DNA from: Nonomuraea soli | GTDB lineage: Bacteria; Actinomycetota; Actinomycetes; Streptosporangiales; Streptosporangiaceae | NCBI RefSeq assembly: GCF_013761175.1 | Contig: NZ_JACDUR010000007.1 | Location: 230,818 to 294,817, forward strand | Reading direction: 5' to 3' | DNA: 64,000 bases | In this document: positions 29,342 to 39,227 of the stretch, piece after piece | How positions within the stretch are numbered: position 1 is the first letter of the stretch | Layout of the letters: every line of letters begins with the position of its first letter | Position numbers and translations under genes: made by a program | The notes under the pieces: model-generated | What the model was told of the DNA's origin: nothing | The model's input: only the letters and a program-made list of their open reading frames with translations | Database searches by the model: none

Positions 29342-30727
29342 CCGTCGCCGCAGCAGTCCCTTGCGAATCTTGCCGATCGGCCCGCGCGGCAGCTCGTCCA
29401 CCACGACGATCCGCGCGGGCCGTTCGTGCGACTCCAGGCGTTCGGCGGCCACGCGGTGCAGCTCCTTCTCCGGCACGGGCGAGCGCAGCACGACGGCGGC
29501 GCACACGCCCTTGGCGTCGCCGAAGGCGGCCGCCTCGACCACCTCGGGATGCCAGTGCAGGGCGTGCTGCACCTTCGTGGAGGAGATGGTCCTGTCGTCC
29601 ACGGTGATGACGTCGACGGCGCGGTCGAAGAAGTGCAGGCGACCCTCCTCATCGACGTGGCCGAGGTCGCCCATGTGGGTCCAGCCGTCCCTGAAGACGC
29701 GGGCGGTGGCGCGCGGATCGCGGAAGTAGGAACGCTGGGGCGCCTCGGACCGCAGGCAGATCTCGCCCAGCCGCCCCGCCGGGAGCGGCCCGTCGTCCCC
29801 GTGGATCATCAGTTCCGTGCCGCCGCTGGGCCCGCCCAGGTGTTCCTCCATGGAGTCGACGGGCCGGTTCACGAAGGCGGGAGCGGCTTCCGTGGAGCCG
29901 TAGCCGATGACGATCCTCGTCTCGGGCAGCGCCTGCGCCAGGCGGCTCACGGTCGCCATCGGGACGGGCGCCGAGCCCAGCATGAGGGCGCGCAGCCCGC
30001 TCAGGTCGTGTCGCTCGTGCCAGCCGTACGCCACCATCCGCGTGACGATCGACGGCGGGACGATCGCCATCGGGACCCGCAGCTTCTCGATCATGCGGGC
30101 GACGGTCTCCGGGTCGAGGCCGCTCAGCACGTGCACGGTGGCCGGGGCCGTCATCGCGGTCATCATCGCGCTGTGCCCGGCGTTGGTCCCGACGGGGACG
30201 GCCGCGAGCACGCCGTCGATGCCGTTGAACAACCGGCCGCGTCCTTCGTGGCCGAAGGTGAGGTTGGCCAGGCTGACCGCCACCGGTTTGGCGCCGCCGG
30301 TGGTGCCTGAGGTGAAGAGGATCTCGGCGAGGTCGTCGGGCGGGCCGCCGGCCGTACCGGCTCCTTTCCGCAGGGTCTCGGGCGTGGCCGTCCATCCGGC
30401 GAAGCCGGTGGCGGGCGGGCGCACCTCGGGGCCGTGCAGCAGGCCCGCGGCCTCGCACCTGGCCAGCCGCGAACGTAACGTGCGGGCGGGCAGCTTCGGC
30501 GACAGGCCAACGACCGTTCCGCCGGCCATGCGGACCGCCAGTTCGGCGATCGCGTAGCCGATCCAGTCGTCGAAGAGCAACGCGATCCGGCCGGGCGGCA
30601 GGCGGCGGGCCAGGTCCTCCGACTCGCGCAGCCACTCCCCGACCGACAGCGAACGGTCCCCGTCAACGGTCAGCGCGACGTGGTCGCCGTCGCGGTCACG
30701 CACCAACTCCGGCAGCGTCGTGGTCAT
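29327..30727 (-). CDS. ANL-superfamily acyl-CoA/acyl-ACP ligase (LnmW-like by context)
   Basis: This is a 466-residue AMP-forming ligase with the P-loop ILFTSGTTGGAKP, the adenine motif YGSTEAAP, the hinge region (THMGDLGHVDEEG, then FFDRAVDVI) and the C-terminal catalytic Lys in GPIGKIRKG. It activates a carboxylic acid as an adenylate; the substrate is not predictable. Leinamycin has a CoA ligase, LnmW, beside its exporter and P450 genes, and this gene has the same neighbours. The ATG at 30727 lies one base after the transcription start predicted from the -10 TAGGAT, so the mRNA may be leaderless. It diverges from the MFS gene across operator site B. Confidence 0.85.
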   Translation of the reverse strand: MTTTLPELVRDRDGDHVALTVDGDRSLSVGEWLRESEDLARRLPPGRIALLFDDWIGYAIAELAVRMAGGTVVGLSPKLPARTLRSRLARCEAAGLLHGPEVRPPATGFAGWTATPETLRKGAGTAGGPPDDLAEILFTSGTTGGAKPVAVSLANLTFGHEGRGRLFNGIDGVLAAVPVGTNAGHSAMMTAMTAPATVHVLSGLDPETVARMIEKLRVPMAIVPPSIVTRMVAYGWHERHDLSGLRALMLGSAPVPMATVSRLAQALPETRIVIGYGSTEAAPAFVNRPVDSMEEHLGGPSGGTELMIHGDDGPLPAGRLGEICLRSEAPQRSYFRDPRATARVFRDGWTHMGDLGHVDEEGRLHFFDRAVDVITVDDRTISSTKVQHALHWHPEVVEAAAFGDAKGVCAAVVLRSPVPEKELHRVAAERLESHERPARIVVVDELPRGPIGKIRKGLLRRRLAVR

Positions 30728-30734
30728 GCGGCCG

Positions 30735-30740
30735 ATCCTA
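30735..30740 (-). promoter_or_regulatory. -10 box of the ligase gene, predicting a leaderless transcript
   Basis: TAGGAT on the minus strand starts 29.5 bases from the centre of operator site B and ends seven bases before the ATG, so the predicted +1 is 30728 and the start codon is 30727. This is the spacing expected at a class II CRP/FNR-activated promoter. Confidence 0.6.
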
Positions 30741-30761
30741 GGAACCGGTCGCCGCCCGGGA

Positions 30762-30777
30762 TGCTCAGTGTTGAGCA
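30762..30777. promoter_or_regulatory. Candidate CRP/FNR operator, site B (divergent)
   Basis: This is the palindrome TGCTCA-GTGT-TGAGCA in the 128-base gap between the divergent ligase and MFS genes. Its centre is 29.5 bases from the first base of TAGGAT (ligase side) and the same distance from TTGGCT at 30799-30804 (MFS side, weaker). One site could therefore activate both directions. Nothing else notable was seen in the gap except the RBS GGGAGG of the MFS gene. Confidence 0.7.
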
Positions 30778-30855
30778 GACTCGCGTCCCGACTTTTTGTT
30801 GGCTGGAGGGGAAGAAGCGGGAGCACTCGAGAGCCGCCTAGGGAGGCGATGTCCC

Positions 30856-32364
30856 ATGAGTAACCCCGGTACCAGCACAGGACCACCAGCGGTGTCGCCA
30901 CGCGCCCAGCTGTTCGCCACGATCGGGGCCCTCCTGGCGCTCGCGCTGGCGTCGATCGACGTGTCGGTGGTGGGCGCGGCCATGCCGCGGATCGCCGACG
31001 ACCTCAACGGCCTGGGACTGTACGCCTGGGTCGGAGTCTCGTACGCGGTCGCCGCGGCCGTCGTGGTCCCTATCGCGGGCAAGCTCGGCGACATGTTCGG
31101 CCGCAAACCGGTCCTCCTCGTAGGGCTGGCGGGTTTCCTCGTCGCGTCGTGGTTGTGCGGCGCGGCCCAGACGATGCCGCAGCTCGTCGGCTTCCGCGGG
31201 CTCGCGGGCCTGTTCGGCGGCGTGCTGATGGCCAACATCTTCACGCTGCTGGCCGACATCTACACCCCCGAGCGCCGCACCCAGATGCAGGGTGTGTTCT
31301 TCGGCGTCGCCGGGCTCAGCATGGTGATCGGCCCGCCGGTCGGCGGCCTCATCACCGACAGCTGGAGCTGGCGCTGGGTCTTCTACGTCAACGTGCCGAT
31401 CGGCCTGCTGGCCATCCTCGCGGTGGTCGTCGGCGTGCCGTTCGTGCGCTCGGGAGCCAGCTGGCGCGACATCGACTTCGGCGGGGTTCTCGCCCTGGTC
31501 GCCGGCGTCGTGCCCATCCTGATCGGGCTGACGCTCACCGGTGACGGGCGCCCCTGGACCTCTCCTGAGGTGCTGGCCCTGCTGATCGGCGGGGCGATCA
31601 TGCTGGTGGTGTTCTTCCTGGTGGAGACACGTGTCGCGGCCAATCCGATCGTGCCGTTCCCGCTGTTCAGGATCCCCCAGTTCGCGATCATGGCCGTGGT
31701 GGCCTTCTTCTCGGCGTTCGCCATGATGGGCGTGACGTTCTTTGTGCCCCTGCAGTACCAGGGCGTGATGGGCGTGAGCGCCACGCACTCGGGCACCCTG
31801 CTCATCCCCATGACCCTCGGCCTGATGCTCATGGGCCCGATCGCGGGTAAGGCCCTGACGGCCATGTCGCGCTACCGGATCCTCGGCGTCATCGCCATGC
31901 TGGCGATCACCGGCGGGCTGCTCCTGCTGTCGACCGTCGGCCCCGAGACCGGACAGGGCGTGCCGATCACCGCGATGGTCCTGATCGGCGTGGGCATCGG
32001 CATCGCCTTCCCGATGGCGACCTCGGTCGTGCAGAGCGCCGTCCCGATGAGCCAGGTGGGTGTCGGCACCAGCCAGGTGCAGTTCTGGCGGATGATCGCC
32101 GGACCCGTCGCGCTGGCCGTTCTCGGCTCGATCCTGACGGCCCAGATCGGTGTCGCGGCGCAGGGCGACGTCCTCGGCGGCGGAGGCGTGTCCCCCGCGC
32201 AGCTGGCCGACGCCATGAGCGACCTCTTCCTCGCCAGCGCGATCGCGACGGCCATCGGCCTGGTGGCGACCTTCTTCCTCAAGGAGATCCCGCTGCGCGA
32301 CATGTCGGCGATGTCGAAGAAGCCGGCCCAGAAGGCCCCGACGAACCGGACCGCTAAGGCCTGA
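30856..32364 (+). CDS. MFS drug exporter (DHA2, 14 transmembrane segments)
   Basis: This is a 502-residue integral membrane protein of the major facilitator superfamily. Motif A is GKLGDMFGRKPVLL, and the length and hydrophobic pattern fit the 14-helix DHA2 (QacA/EmrB) group that exports antibiotics by proton antiport. It probably exports the cluster product and gives self-resistance, like LnmY. The start is set by GGGAGG nine bases before the ATG. It is followed after one base by the P450, so the two are co-transcribed from operator site B. Confidence 0.92.
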   Translation: MSNPGTSTGPPAVSPRAQLFATIGALLALALASIDVSVVGAAMPRIADDLNGLGLYAWVGVSYAVAAAVVVPIAGKLGDMFGRKPVLLVGLAGFLVASWLCGAAQTMPQLVGFRGLAGLFGGVLMANIFTLLADIYTPERRTQMQGVFFGVAGLSMVIGPPVGGLITDSWSWRWVFYVNVPIGLLAILAVVVGVPFVRSGASWRDIDFGGVLALVAGVVPILIGLTLTGDGRPWTSPEVLALLIGGAIMLVVFFLVETRVAANPIVPFPLFRIPQFAIMAVVAFFSAFAMMGVTFFVPLQYQGVMGVSATHSGTLLIPMTLGLMLMGPIAGKALTAMSRYRILGVIAMLAITGGLLLLSTVGPETGQGVPITAMVLIGVGIGIAFPMATSVVQSAVPMSQVGVGTSQVQFWRMIAGPVALAVLGSILTAQIGVAAQGDVLGGGGVSPAQLADAMSDLFLASAIATAIGLVATFFLKEIPLRDMSAMSKKPAQKAPTNRTAKA

Positions 32365-32365
32365 C

Positions 32366-33559
32366 ATGGATCACGTGACCTTACCCGCCTCCTATCCCAT
32401 CGCCAGGAGCCGCCCGCTCGATCCGCCGCCGGAGTACCAGCTCTTCCGCACCGGACGTCCCATCACCCGCATCACGCTGGACTTCGACGACAGCGTGGTG
32501 TGGCTGGTGACGAGGTACGAGGACGCGCGGACCATCCTCGGCGACCCGAGGTTCAGCTCCGACTTCTCCACGCCCGGCTTCCCCGCGCGGCTCACCGCGC
32601 AGCCCCCGGGACCCGGCACGTTCATCCGGATGGACCCGCCCGACCACTCGCGGCTGCGCCGCCTGCTGCTGCCGGAGTTCACCCGGCGAAGGGTGCAGGA
32701 GATGCGCCCGGCGATCCAGCGGATCGCCGACTCGCTGATCGACGACATGGCGGGCGCCTCGCCGCCCGTCGACCTGGTGGAGTCGCTGGCGTTGCCGCTG
32801 CCCTCGCAGGTGATCACCGAGCTGCTCGGCGTGCCGTACGAGGACCGTGAGTACTTCCACTTCACGACGAAGACCATCGGGGACCAGAGCGTCGACCCCG
32901 AGGAGCGCATGAAGGTGCGCAACGACCTCAAGACCTACCTCGACGAGCTCGTGGCGGGCAAGGAGGCGCGGCCGGTCGACGACATGCTGAGCCGCCTGGG
33001 TCAGCGCAGGGAGGAGGCCGGGGTCAGCCGCGAGGAGGTCGTCGGCATCGCCACGCTGCTCATGGTGGCGGGCTACGAGACGATCGCCAACCAGATCGGC
33101 GTCGGCACCCTGGTCCTGCTGGAACACCCGGAACGGGTGGAGGAGCTGCGACGCGATCCCGACAAGTTGCCGGCCGCGATCGAGGAGATCATCCGCCACC
33201 AGACCGTGATCGACTACGGCGCCCGCCGCGCCGCCACGGCCGATGTCGAGGTCGGCGGAGAGCTGATCAAGGCGGGCGAGGGCGTGGTGGTCGTGCTCGC
33301 CTCGGCCAACCGCGACGAGGAGATCTTCCACGATCCCGACCGGCTCGACTTCGACCGCGAGCAACGGGACCATCTCTCGTTCGGCTACGGCATCCACCAG
33401 TGCATGGGCCAGCTCCTGGCCCGTACCCAGCTGGAAGCGGCGTGGTCGACGCTGTTCCGGCGCATCCCCGGCCTGCGACTGGCCGTTCCCGTGGAGAAGG
33501 TGCCCTTCCGTCACGACATGTTCGTGTACGGCGTGCACGCGTTGCCCGTGACCTGGTGA
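32366..33559 (+). CDS. Cytochrome P450
   Basis: This is a 397-residue soluble bacterial P450. The I-helix oxygen-activation motif is MVAGYETIANQ, followed by the E-x-x-R helix, and the haem-thiolate Cys is in FGYGIHQCMGQ. It should hydroxylate or epoxidise the polyketide or a carrier-bound precursor using external ferredoxin; no ferredoxin gene is nearby. The sixth codon is TTA (32381-32383), implying bldA-type translational control. The start is one base after the MFS stop. Confidence 0.92.
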   Translation: MDHVTLPASYPIARSRPLDPPPEYQLFRTGRPITRITLDFDDSVVWLVTRYEDARTILGDPRFSSDFSTPGFPARLTAQPPGPGTFIRMDPPDHSRLRRLLLPEFTRRRVQEMRPAIQRIADSLIDDMAGASPPVDLVESLALPLPSQVITELLGVPYEDREYFHFTTKTIGDQSVDPEERMKVRNDLKTYLDELVAGKEARPVDDMLSRLGQRREEAGVSREEVVGIATLLMVAGYETIANQIGVGTLVLLEHPERVEELRRDPDKLPAAIEEIIRHQTVIDYGARRAATADVEVGGELIKAGEGVVVVLASANRDEEIFHDPDRLDFDREQRDHLSFGYGIHQCMGQLLARTQLEAAWSTLFRRIPGLRLAVPVEKVPFRHDMFVYGVHALPVTW

Positions 33560-33564
33560 AATCC

Positions 33565-33590
33565 CCGCCTGCTCACTATTGAGCAGGCGG
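33565..33590. terminator. Hairpin with 11-bp arms after the P450 gene, overlapping operator site C
   Basis: The arms 33565-33575 and 33580-33590 are perfectly complementary with loop CTAT, six bases after the P450 stop. The core is the same TGCTCA-N4-TGAGCA palindrome, so the element may act as a weak terminator as well as an operator. Confidence 0.55.
33570..33585. promoter_or_regulatory. Candidate CRP/FNR operator, site C
   Basis: This is the palindrome TGCTCA-CTAT-TGAGCA. Its centre is 29.5 bases upstream of the first base of a -10 box TAGCGT (33607-33612), giving a predicted +1 at 33619 and a 28-base leader with GGAG before the ATG at 33647. It is the apparent promoter of the halogenation operon. 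Confidence 0.7.
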
Positions 33591-33606
33591 TCTCCGCGGT
33601 CCTGAT

Positions 33607-33612
33607 TAGCGT
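33607..33612 (+). promoter_or_regulatory. -10 box of the halogenation operon
   Basis: TAGCGT fits TAnnnT and lies at class II distance from operator site C. No good -35 is present, as expected for an activator-dependent promoter. Confidence 0.55.
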
Positions 33613-33646
33613 GACGAAATAGCCGATAGATGGACGGAGCGTAGCG

Positions 33647-34569
33647 ATGACCCAACCGAATATCGTCATCCCGCCGGCCGAGCAGCAGACCTCCGTAGAA
33701 GCAGGAGACCTGCTGAACTCCTCGACCGCCGGCGTGATCGTCGAACGCACCGCGCAGGTGAGGAACGGCTTCCACGCGGAAGGACGCAAGTTCGCCCGCA
33801 TGATGGCCGAGTTCGTCAACGTCAAGCAGGTCGGCGTGGCGAGCGTCTTCGTCTACGAGGAGACCTTCGGGATCAAGGACAAGCTGCACTGGCTCATCCA
33901 TCTGAGCTCCCTGGAAGCCTACGAGGCCATGGTCCACATGGGCACCTCGGACCAGGAGTACCGCGGCAACGTGTCGTCCGAGCAGGTCTCGCAGGACAAG
34001 GGCGGCGGCGGCTGGGACAAGATCTTCGTCGACGGCAGCATGCAGGAGACCGTGCTCATGCCGCAGTTCTGGGGCATGTACGGCACCAAAGTCGACGGCG
34101 AGCGCGAGAAGCAGACCTCGGTCTACCAGCAGCAGGGCCCGCTCACGGGGCTTCCCGGGGCCAGGGAGCAGGTGCCGCTCCCCGTCGAGCAGCTCGTGCA
34201 CTCCGGCAACTGCGGGCTGCTGCTGCACCGTACGGCCCAGCTCGAATACGACTTCAGGTCCGAGGGGCGCACGTTCGCCAGGGAGGCCGCGGAGTCCATC
34301 AACGAGAACCTGCCGGGCGAGGCGACCGTCTTCGTCTACGAGGAGGCGTTCGGCGCCGCCGACCGCATCCACTGGCTGATCCACATGAAGTCGCTCACGA
34401 CCTACTACAAGGTGCTCGCCCTGCACGTGAAGGACGAGCGCATCCGCGACCTGTACTTCCAGGAGCGGATCGCCCCCGAGCGGGGCGGCGGCACGTGGGC
34501 CAGGATGTTCGTCCCCGGCAGCATGGTGGACGTCGCGCTCACCCCGCATCACTGGGGGATGTACGCCAC

Positions 34570-34573
<4 letters not shown>
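33647..34573 (+). CDS. Internally duplicated protein of unknown function (DUF6039-like)
   Basis: This is a 308-residue soluble protein made of two homologous halves (about 25-150 and 183-308). Each half has a segment like ASVFVYEETFGIKDKLHWLI and ends in FWGMYGT or HWGMYAT. It resembles what I recall as DUF6039; no function is known to me. It is the first gene of the operon that continues with A-PCP, halogenase and shuttle, and its stop overlaps the A-PCP start (ATGA). A role in the chlorinated amino acid route, for example as a binding or tailoring protein, is only a contextual guess. GGAG seven bases before the ATG supports the start. Confidence 0.75.
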
Positions 34574-36327
<1,754 letters not shown>

Positions 36328-36336
36328 GGAACGATC

Positions 36337-37284
36337 ATGCAACAGAGCCGTGTACAAGGTGCCCACGCCATGAACAGGGAGGAGCTCAAGGACTTCCACC
36401 AGCGTGGCTACTTCGGGCCGTTCAAGGTGTACGAGATCGACGAGATGCGCGCGATGTGGCGGCGCGAACGGCTGCGCCTGATGGACCGCAGCAACGCCGC
36501 CTACGGCGACGAGGGCGCGGCGGCGGGCAACACCAACATCGCCAACTACGACCGGCACCTCGATTCCGAGTTCCTGGCCGACCACATCAGCCGGCCGGAG
36601 ATCGTCGACAGGGTCACGAGCGTGCTCGGGCCCGACGTGCTGTGCTGGCGCACCGAGTTCTTCCCCAAGTACCCGGGCGACGAGGGCACCGACTGGCACC
36701 AGGCCGACACCTTCGCCAACGCCTCGGGCAAGCCGCAGATCGTCTGGCCCGACGCGGAGGAGTTCGGCGGCACCGTCACCGTCTGGACCGCGTTCACCGA
36801 GGCCAACGAGGACACCGGGTGCCTGCAGTTCATCCCCGGCACCCACCAGACGATGTTCTACGACGAGACCAAGCGGATGCACTACGACCCCAACCAGATC
36901 AACAGCGCGGAGAAGGACGGCGTGCGCCGCGGCTTCTTCGGCTACGACTACCGCGAGCTGCAGATCGACCCGGACTGGAAGCCGGACGAGTCGAAGGCCG
37001 TGTCGATGGTCATGCGTCCTGGAGAGGCCATCCTGTTCTGGTCGACGCTGATGCACGCCTCGCTGCCGCACAACGGCAAGACGGACGAGATGCGGCTCGG
37101 CTTCGCCAGCCGCTACGTGCCCACGCGGGTGAACGTCTACCCGGGCACCGACGAGATCGAGGAGTACGGCGGGCGGGTCAGCCTCGACAAGTACGGCGCC
37201 GTGCTGGTCGCGGGCAGGAACGACAACCCGCACAACCGCATCGCGGTCTCCACGACCACGGGTCACCCCTTCACGACACGGTGA
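36337..37284 (+). CDS. Non-haem Fe(II)/2-oxoglutarate halogenase (SyrB2 family)
   Basis: This is a 315-residue PhyH-fold enzyme strikingly like SyrB2 (FFPKYPGDEGTDWHQADTFA and DGVRRGFFGYDYRELQID). The iron site has His121 and distal His240, but the position of the usual Asp/Glu is Ala123 (His121-Gln122-Ala123), the hallmark of halogenases that bind chloride instead of a carboxylate. The His-His spacing of 119 residues equals that of SyrB2. It should chlorinate an unactivated methyl group of an aminoacyl-S-PCP, most likely C4 of the threonine carried by the preceding protein. GGGA five bases before the ATG sets the start. Its stop overlaps the shuttle start (TGATG). Confidence 0.93.
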   Translation: MQQSRVQGAHAMNREELKDFHQRGYFGPFKVYEIDEMRAMWRRERLRLMDRSNAAYGDEGAAAGNTNIANYDRHLDSEFLADHISRPEIVDRVTSVLGPDVLCWRTEFFPKYPGDEGTDWHQADTFANASGKPQIVWPDAEEFGGTVTVWTAFTEANEDTGCLQFIPGTHQTMFYDETKRMHYDPNQINSAEKDGVRRGFFGYDYRELQIDPDWKPDESKAVSMVMRPGEAILFWSTLMHASLPHNGKTDEMRLGFASRYVPTRVNVYPGTDEIEEYGGRVSLDKYGAVLVAGRNDNPHNRIAVSTTTGHPFTTR

Positions 37285-38432
37285 TGCTCGTGACAGCGGA
37301 ACTGACACGTCTGGCCCATGCCGTGCTGTCCGTGCGGCCGCTGGTGGACGTCCTGGAGCACCCGGTGCGCCTGGCCGGCCCGGTTGAGATCGCCTCCCTG
37401 GTGAACAGAATGGCGGCTGGGCTGGGCGCACCGGAGTTCCACCTCACCGACGACCACGAGGGCCTGGGAACGTTCGAGCGGGTGGTGAGCGACCATCTCG
37501 GTCTGCGGCACCGCGGTCTCGATCCGCGCTTCGCGCCGACCGAGATCGACAGGGCGGCCGACGAGGCCGCCGCCGGCGGCTTCGAGGCGCTGTGCGCCCG
37601 CCACGAGATCCCCCTGCCCGGCGGCGGCCCGCCGCTGCCCGTCTACAGCGCGGGGGAGCAGGGCGCTCCCGCCGTGGTCATCGTCGCCGCCTGCGGCATG
37701 CCGGCCAAACTGTGCGAGGAGTGGGTGCGTTTCCTGGCCGCCGACCACCACGTGGTGACCTGGGAGACCCGTGGTCTCTTCGGGTCCGGCATGGACGGCG
37801 CGGACGGCACGGACGGCGCGGACCCGGCCACGGACGTCGACGCGCAGGCCGGTGACCTGTTCGCCGTCATGGATCACTTCGACGTGCGCACGGCCCACCT
37901 GATGTGCCTGTGCGGCGGCGCGGTGATCGGGCTCGCGGCCGCCCACCGGGACCCGGCGAGGGTGTCGTCGCTGAGCCTGTGGCACGGGGACTTCGCGGCC
38001 GTCGCGGCCGCGGAGAAGACCCACCATCAGCAGAACCTGGTGGCGCTGATGGACATGGGCGCCGCCGACCGTGACCGTGCCGCGGCGATCCATCCCGTGT
38101 TGTGCCAGACCATGCTCTCGACGGTGCCGCCGGACCTGGCGCACCTGGTGGTCTACCCGTATGCCACGGCGGACCTCCTGTTCCGCTACTGCCGGCTGAA
38201 CGGGGAGATCATGAAGACGGATGTGACGCCCTGGCTGGCGGGCCTGGACCGGCCGGTCCTGGTGGTCACGAGCGAGGACGACGAGACCGCCCATCCCGAC
38301 GGGTCGCGGGTCGTGGCGGAGGCGCTTCCTGACGCGAAGCTCCACGTCAGGCCGCACGGCGATCATATTTCGCTGTTCCAGGGCGACAAAGATCTGATGA
38401 AGACGGCCAGGGATTTCATCCAGAACTGCTAA
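37284..38432 (+). CDS. SyrC/CmaE-type aminoacyl shuttle (Cys-nucleophile alpha/beta hydrolase)
   Basis: This is a 382-residue protein with a C-terminal alpha/beta hydrolase domain. The nucleophile elbow is MCLCGGAVIG with Cys210 in place of Ser, and an HGDHISLF segment supplies the likely catalytic His. SyrC and CmaE use such a Cys to move a (chlorinated) aminoacyl group from the stand-alone PCP to a PCP on the main NRPS. Immediate coupling to the halogenase supports this role over a plain thioesterase. The acceptor NRPS would be the upstream, unseen part of the cluster. An in-frame GTG at 37281 is an alternative start. Confidence 0.87.
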   Translation: MLVTAELTRLAHAVLSVRPLVDVLEHPVRLAGPVEIASLVNRMAAGLGAPEFHLTDDHEGLGTFERVVSDHLGLRHRGLDPRFAPTEIDRAADEAAAGGFEALCARHEIPLPGGGPPLPVYSAGEQGAPAVVIVAACGMPAKLCEEWVRFLAADHHVVTWETRGLFGSGMDGADGTDGADPATDVDAQAGDLFAVMDHFDVRTAHLMCLCGGAVIGLAAAHRDPARVSSLSLWHGDFAAVAAAEKTHHQQNLVALMDMGAADRDRAAAIHPVLCQTMLSTVPPDLAHLVVYPYATADLLFRYCRLNGEIMKTDVTPWLAGLDRPVLVVTSEDDETAHPDGSRVVAEALPDAKLHVRPHGDHISLFQGDKDLMKTARDFIQNC

Positions 38433-38460
38433 AGAATAGCTCACGTGCAGATTTCGCATT

Positions 38461-38489
38461 TGTCACGTTTGGCGTTAGGTTGAAGGGTA
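38461..38489 (+). promoter_or_regulatory. Possible promoter of the CRP/FNR regulator
   Basis: TTGTCA (38461-38466) and AAGGGT (38484-38489) are separated by 17 bases and lie about 44 bases before the regulator start. No TGCTCA-N4-TGAGCA site was found in this gap, so autoregulation through that motif is not indicated. Confidence 0.35.
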
Positions 38490-38532
38490 GGGGGACGGGA
38501 AAAGACGCCGGGGACGGATGTAGAGGCAAGGG

Positions 38533-39213
38533 ATGACTTCTGCACAAGTTACACAGTTCAGGGACGACCTGCGAACCTTCATCGCACGAGATTCGGTAGA
38601 GGCCTCCTCGGTTCGGGTGCCGAAAAGAACCAACATCTACAACTGCGGTCAGCGCGACGGGAACATCTACCTGGTCGAGAGCGGCCAGATCAAGACCCAG
38701 ATGTACGCCCGATGCGGCAAGGAATGCCTGCTGTCGATCTTCACGGCGGGTGACATCTTCGGAGAGCAGTCGCTGCTCGGCCCGGAGCGCTTCGAGACCG
38801 CCACCGCCATGCGGACCTCCTGGGTCAGGAAGATCCCGGCCGTCCGGTTTCGGGCCGCTCTCGCCGAGAGCGGCCTGCTGGACGCCTTCATCGCCCACCT
38901 CGCCCAGCGGCTGGCGGAGCAGCAGCACGTCATAGCGACCATGGTGACCATGGACAGCGAGCAGCGGCTGGCTTTCGTGCTCCTAAATTTATCCCGCAAA
39001 ATAGGGAAACGCTGCGCGCATAATCTCCGCGCCATTGAGGACCGAATCACCCAGGAAGAACTCTCCGGAATGGTCGGCACCACGCGATCGCGGGTCGGCT
39101 TCTTCCTCAAAAGGTTCAAGGACGCCGGCTTCGTGCTGCCGACGTCCGAACCCTTCCTGCTGGTGGACGAAAAGCGGCTGGCCGAATACGTGGACGTATG
39201 GCCGTTCTTCTAG
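38533..39213 (+). CDS. lnmO: CRP/FNR-family transcriptional regulator (LnmO-like)
   Basis: This is a 226-residue regulator with an N-terminal cyclic-nucleotide-binding-like beta-roll (IYLVESGQIKTQMY, then GDIFGEQSLLG) and a C-terminal winged helix whose recognition part is ITQEELSGMVGTTRSRVGFF. Leinamycin is controlled by the CRP/FNR-type activator LnmO, and this gene has the same family and pathway context. It is the best candidate to bind the palindromes at 27649, 30762 and 33570. It contains a TTA codon (38989-38991) in a short AT-rich stretch, so translation is probably bldA dependent. It marks the likely right edge of the cluster. Confidence 0.9.
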   Translation: MTSAQVTQFRDDLRTFIARDSVEASSVRVPKRTNIYNCGQRDGNIYLVESGQIKTQMYARCGKECLLSIFTAGDIFGEQSLLGPERFETATAMRTSWVRKIPAVRFRAALAESGLLDAFIAHLAQRLAEQQHVIATMVTMDSEQRLAFVLLNLSRKIGKRCAHNLRAIEDRITQEELSGMVGTTRSRVGFFLKRFKDAGFVLPTSEPFLLVDEKRLAEYVDVWPFF

Positions 39214-39227
39214 AATCGCATCTAGAA
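39208..39227. terminator. Small hairpin between convergent regulator and LmbE genes
   Basis: TTCTAGA and TCTAGAA form a 7-bp stem with a six-base loop, spanning both stop codons of the convergent genes, which end only eight bases apart. It is AT-rich compared with its surroundings and is a weak terminator candidate. Confidence 0.35.

Noticed and set aside
38425..38450. AGCTCACGTGCA before the CRP/FNR gene as a fourth operator
   Set aside because: Only one half resembles TGCTCA and the other half does not match TGAGCA.
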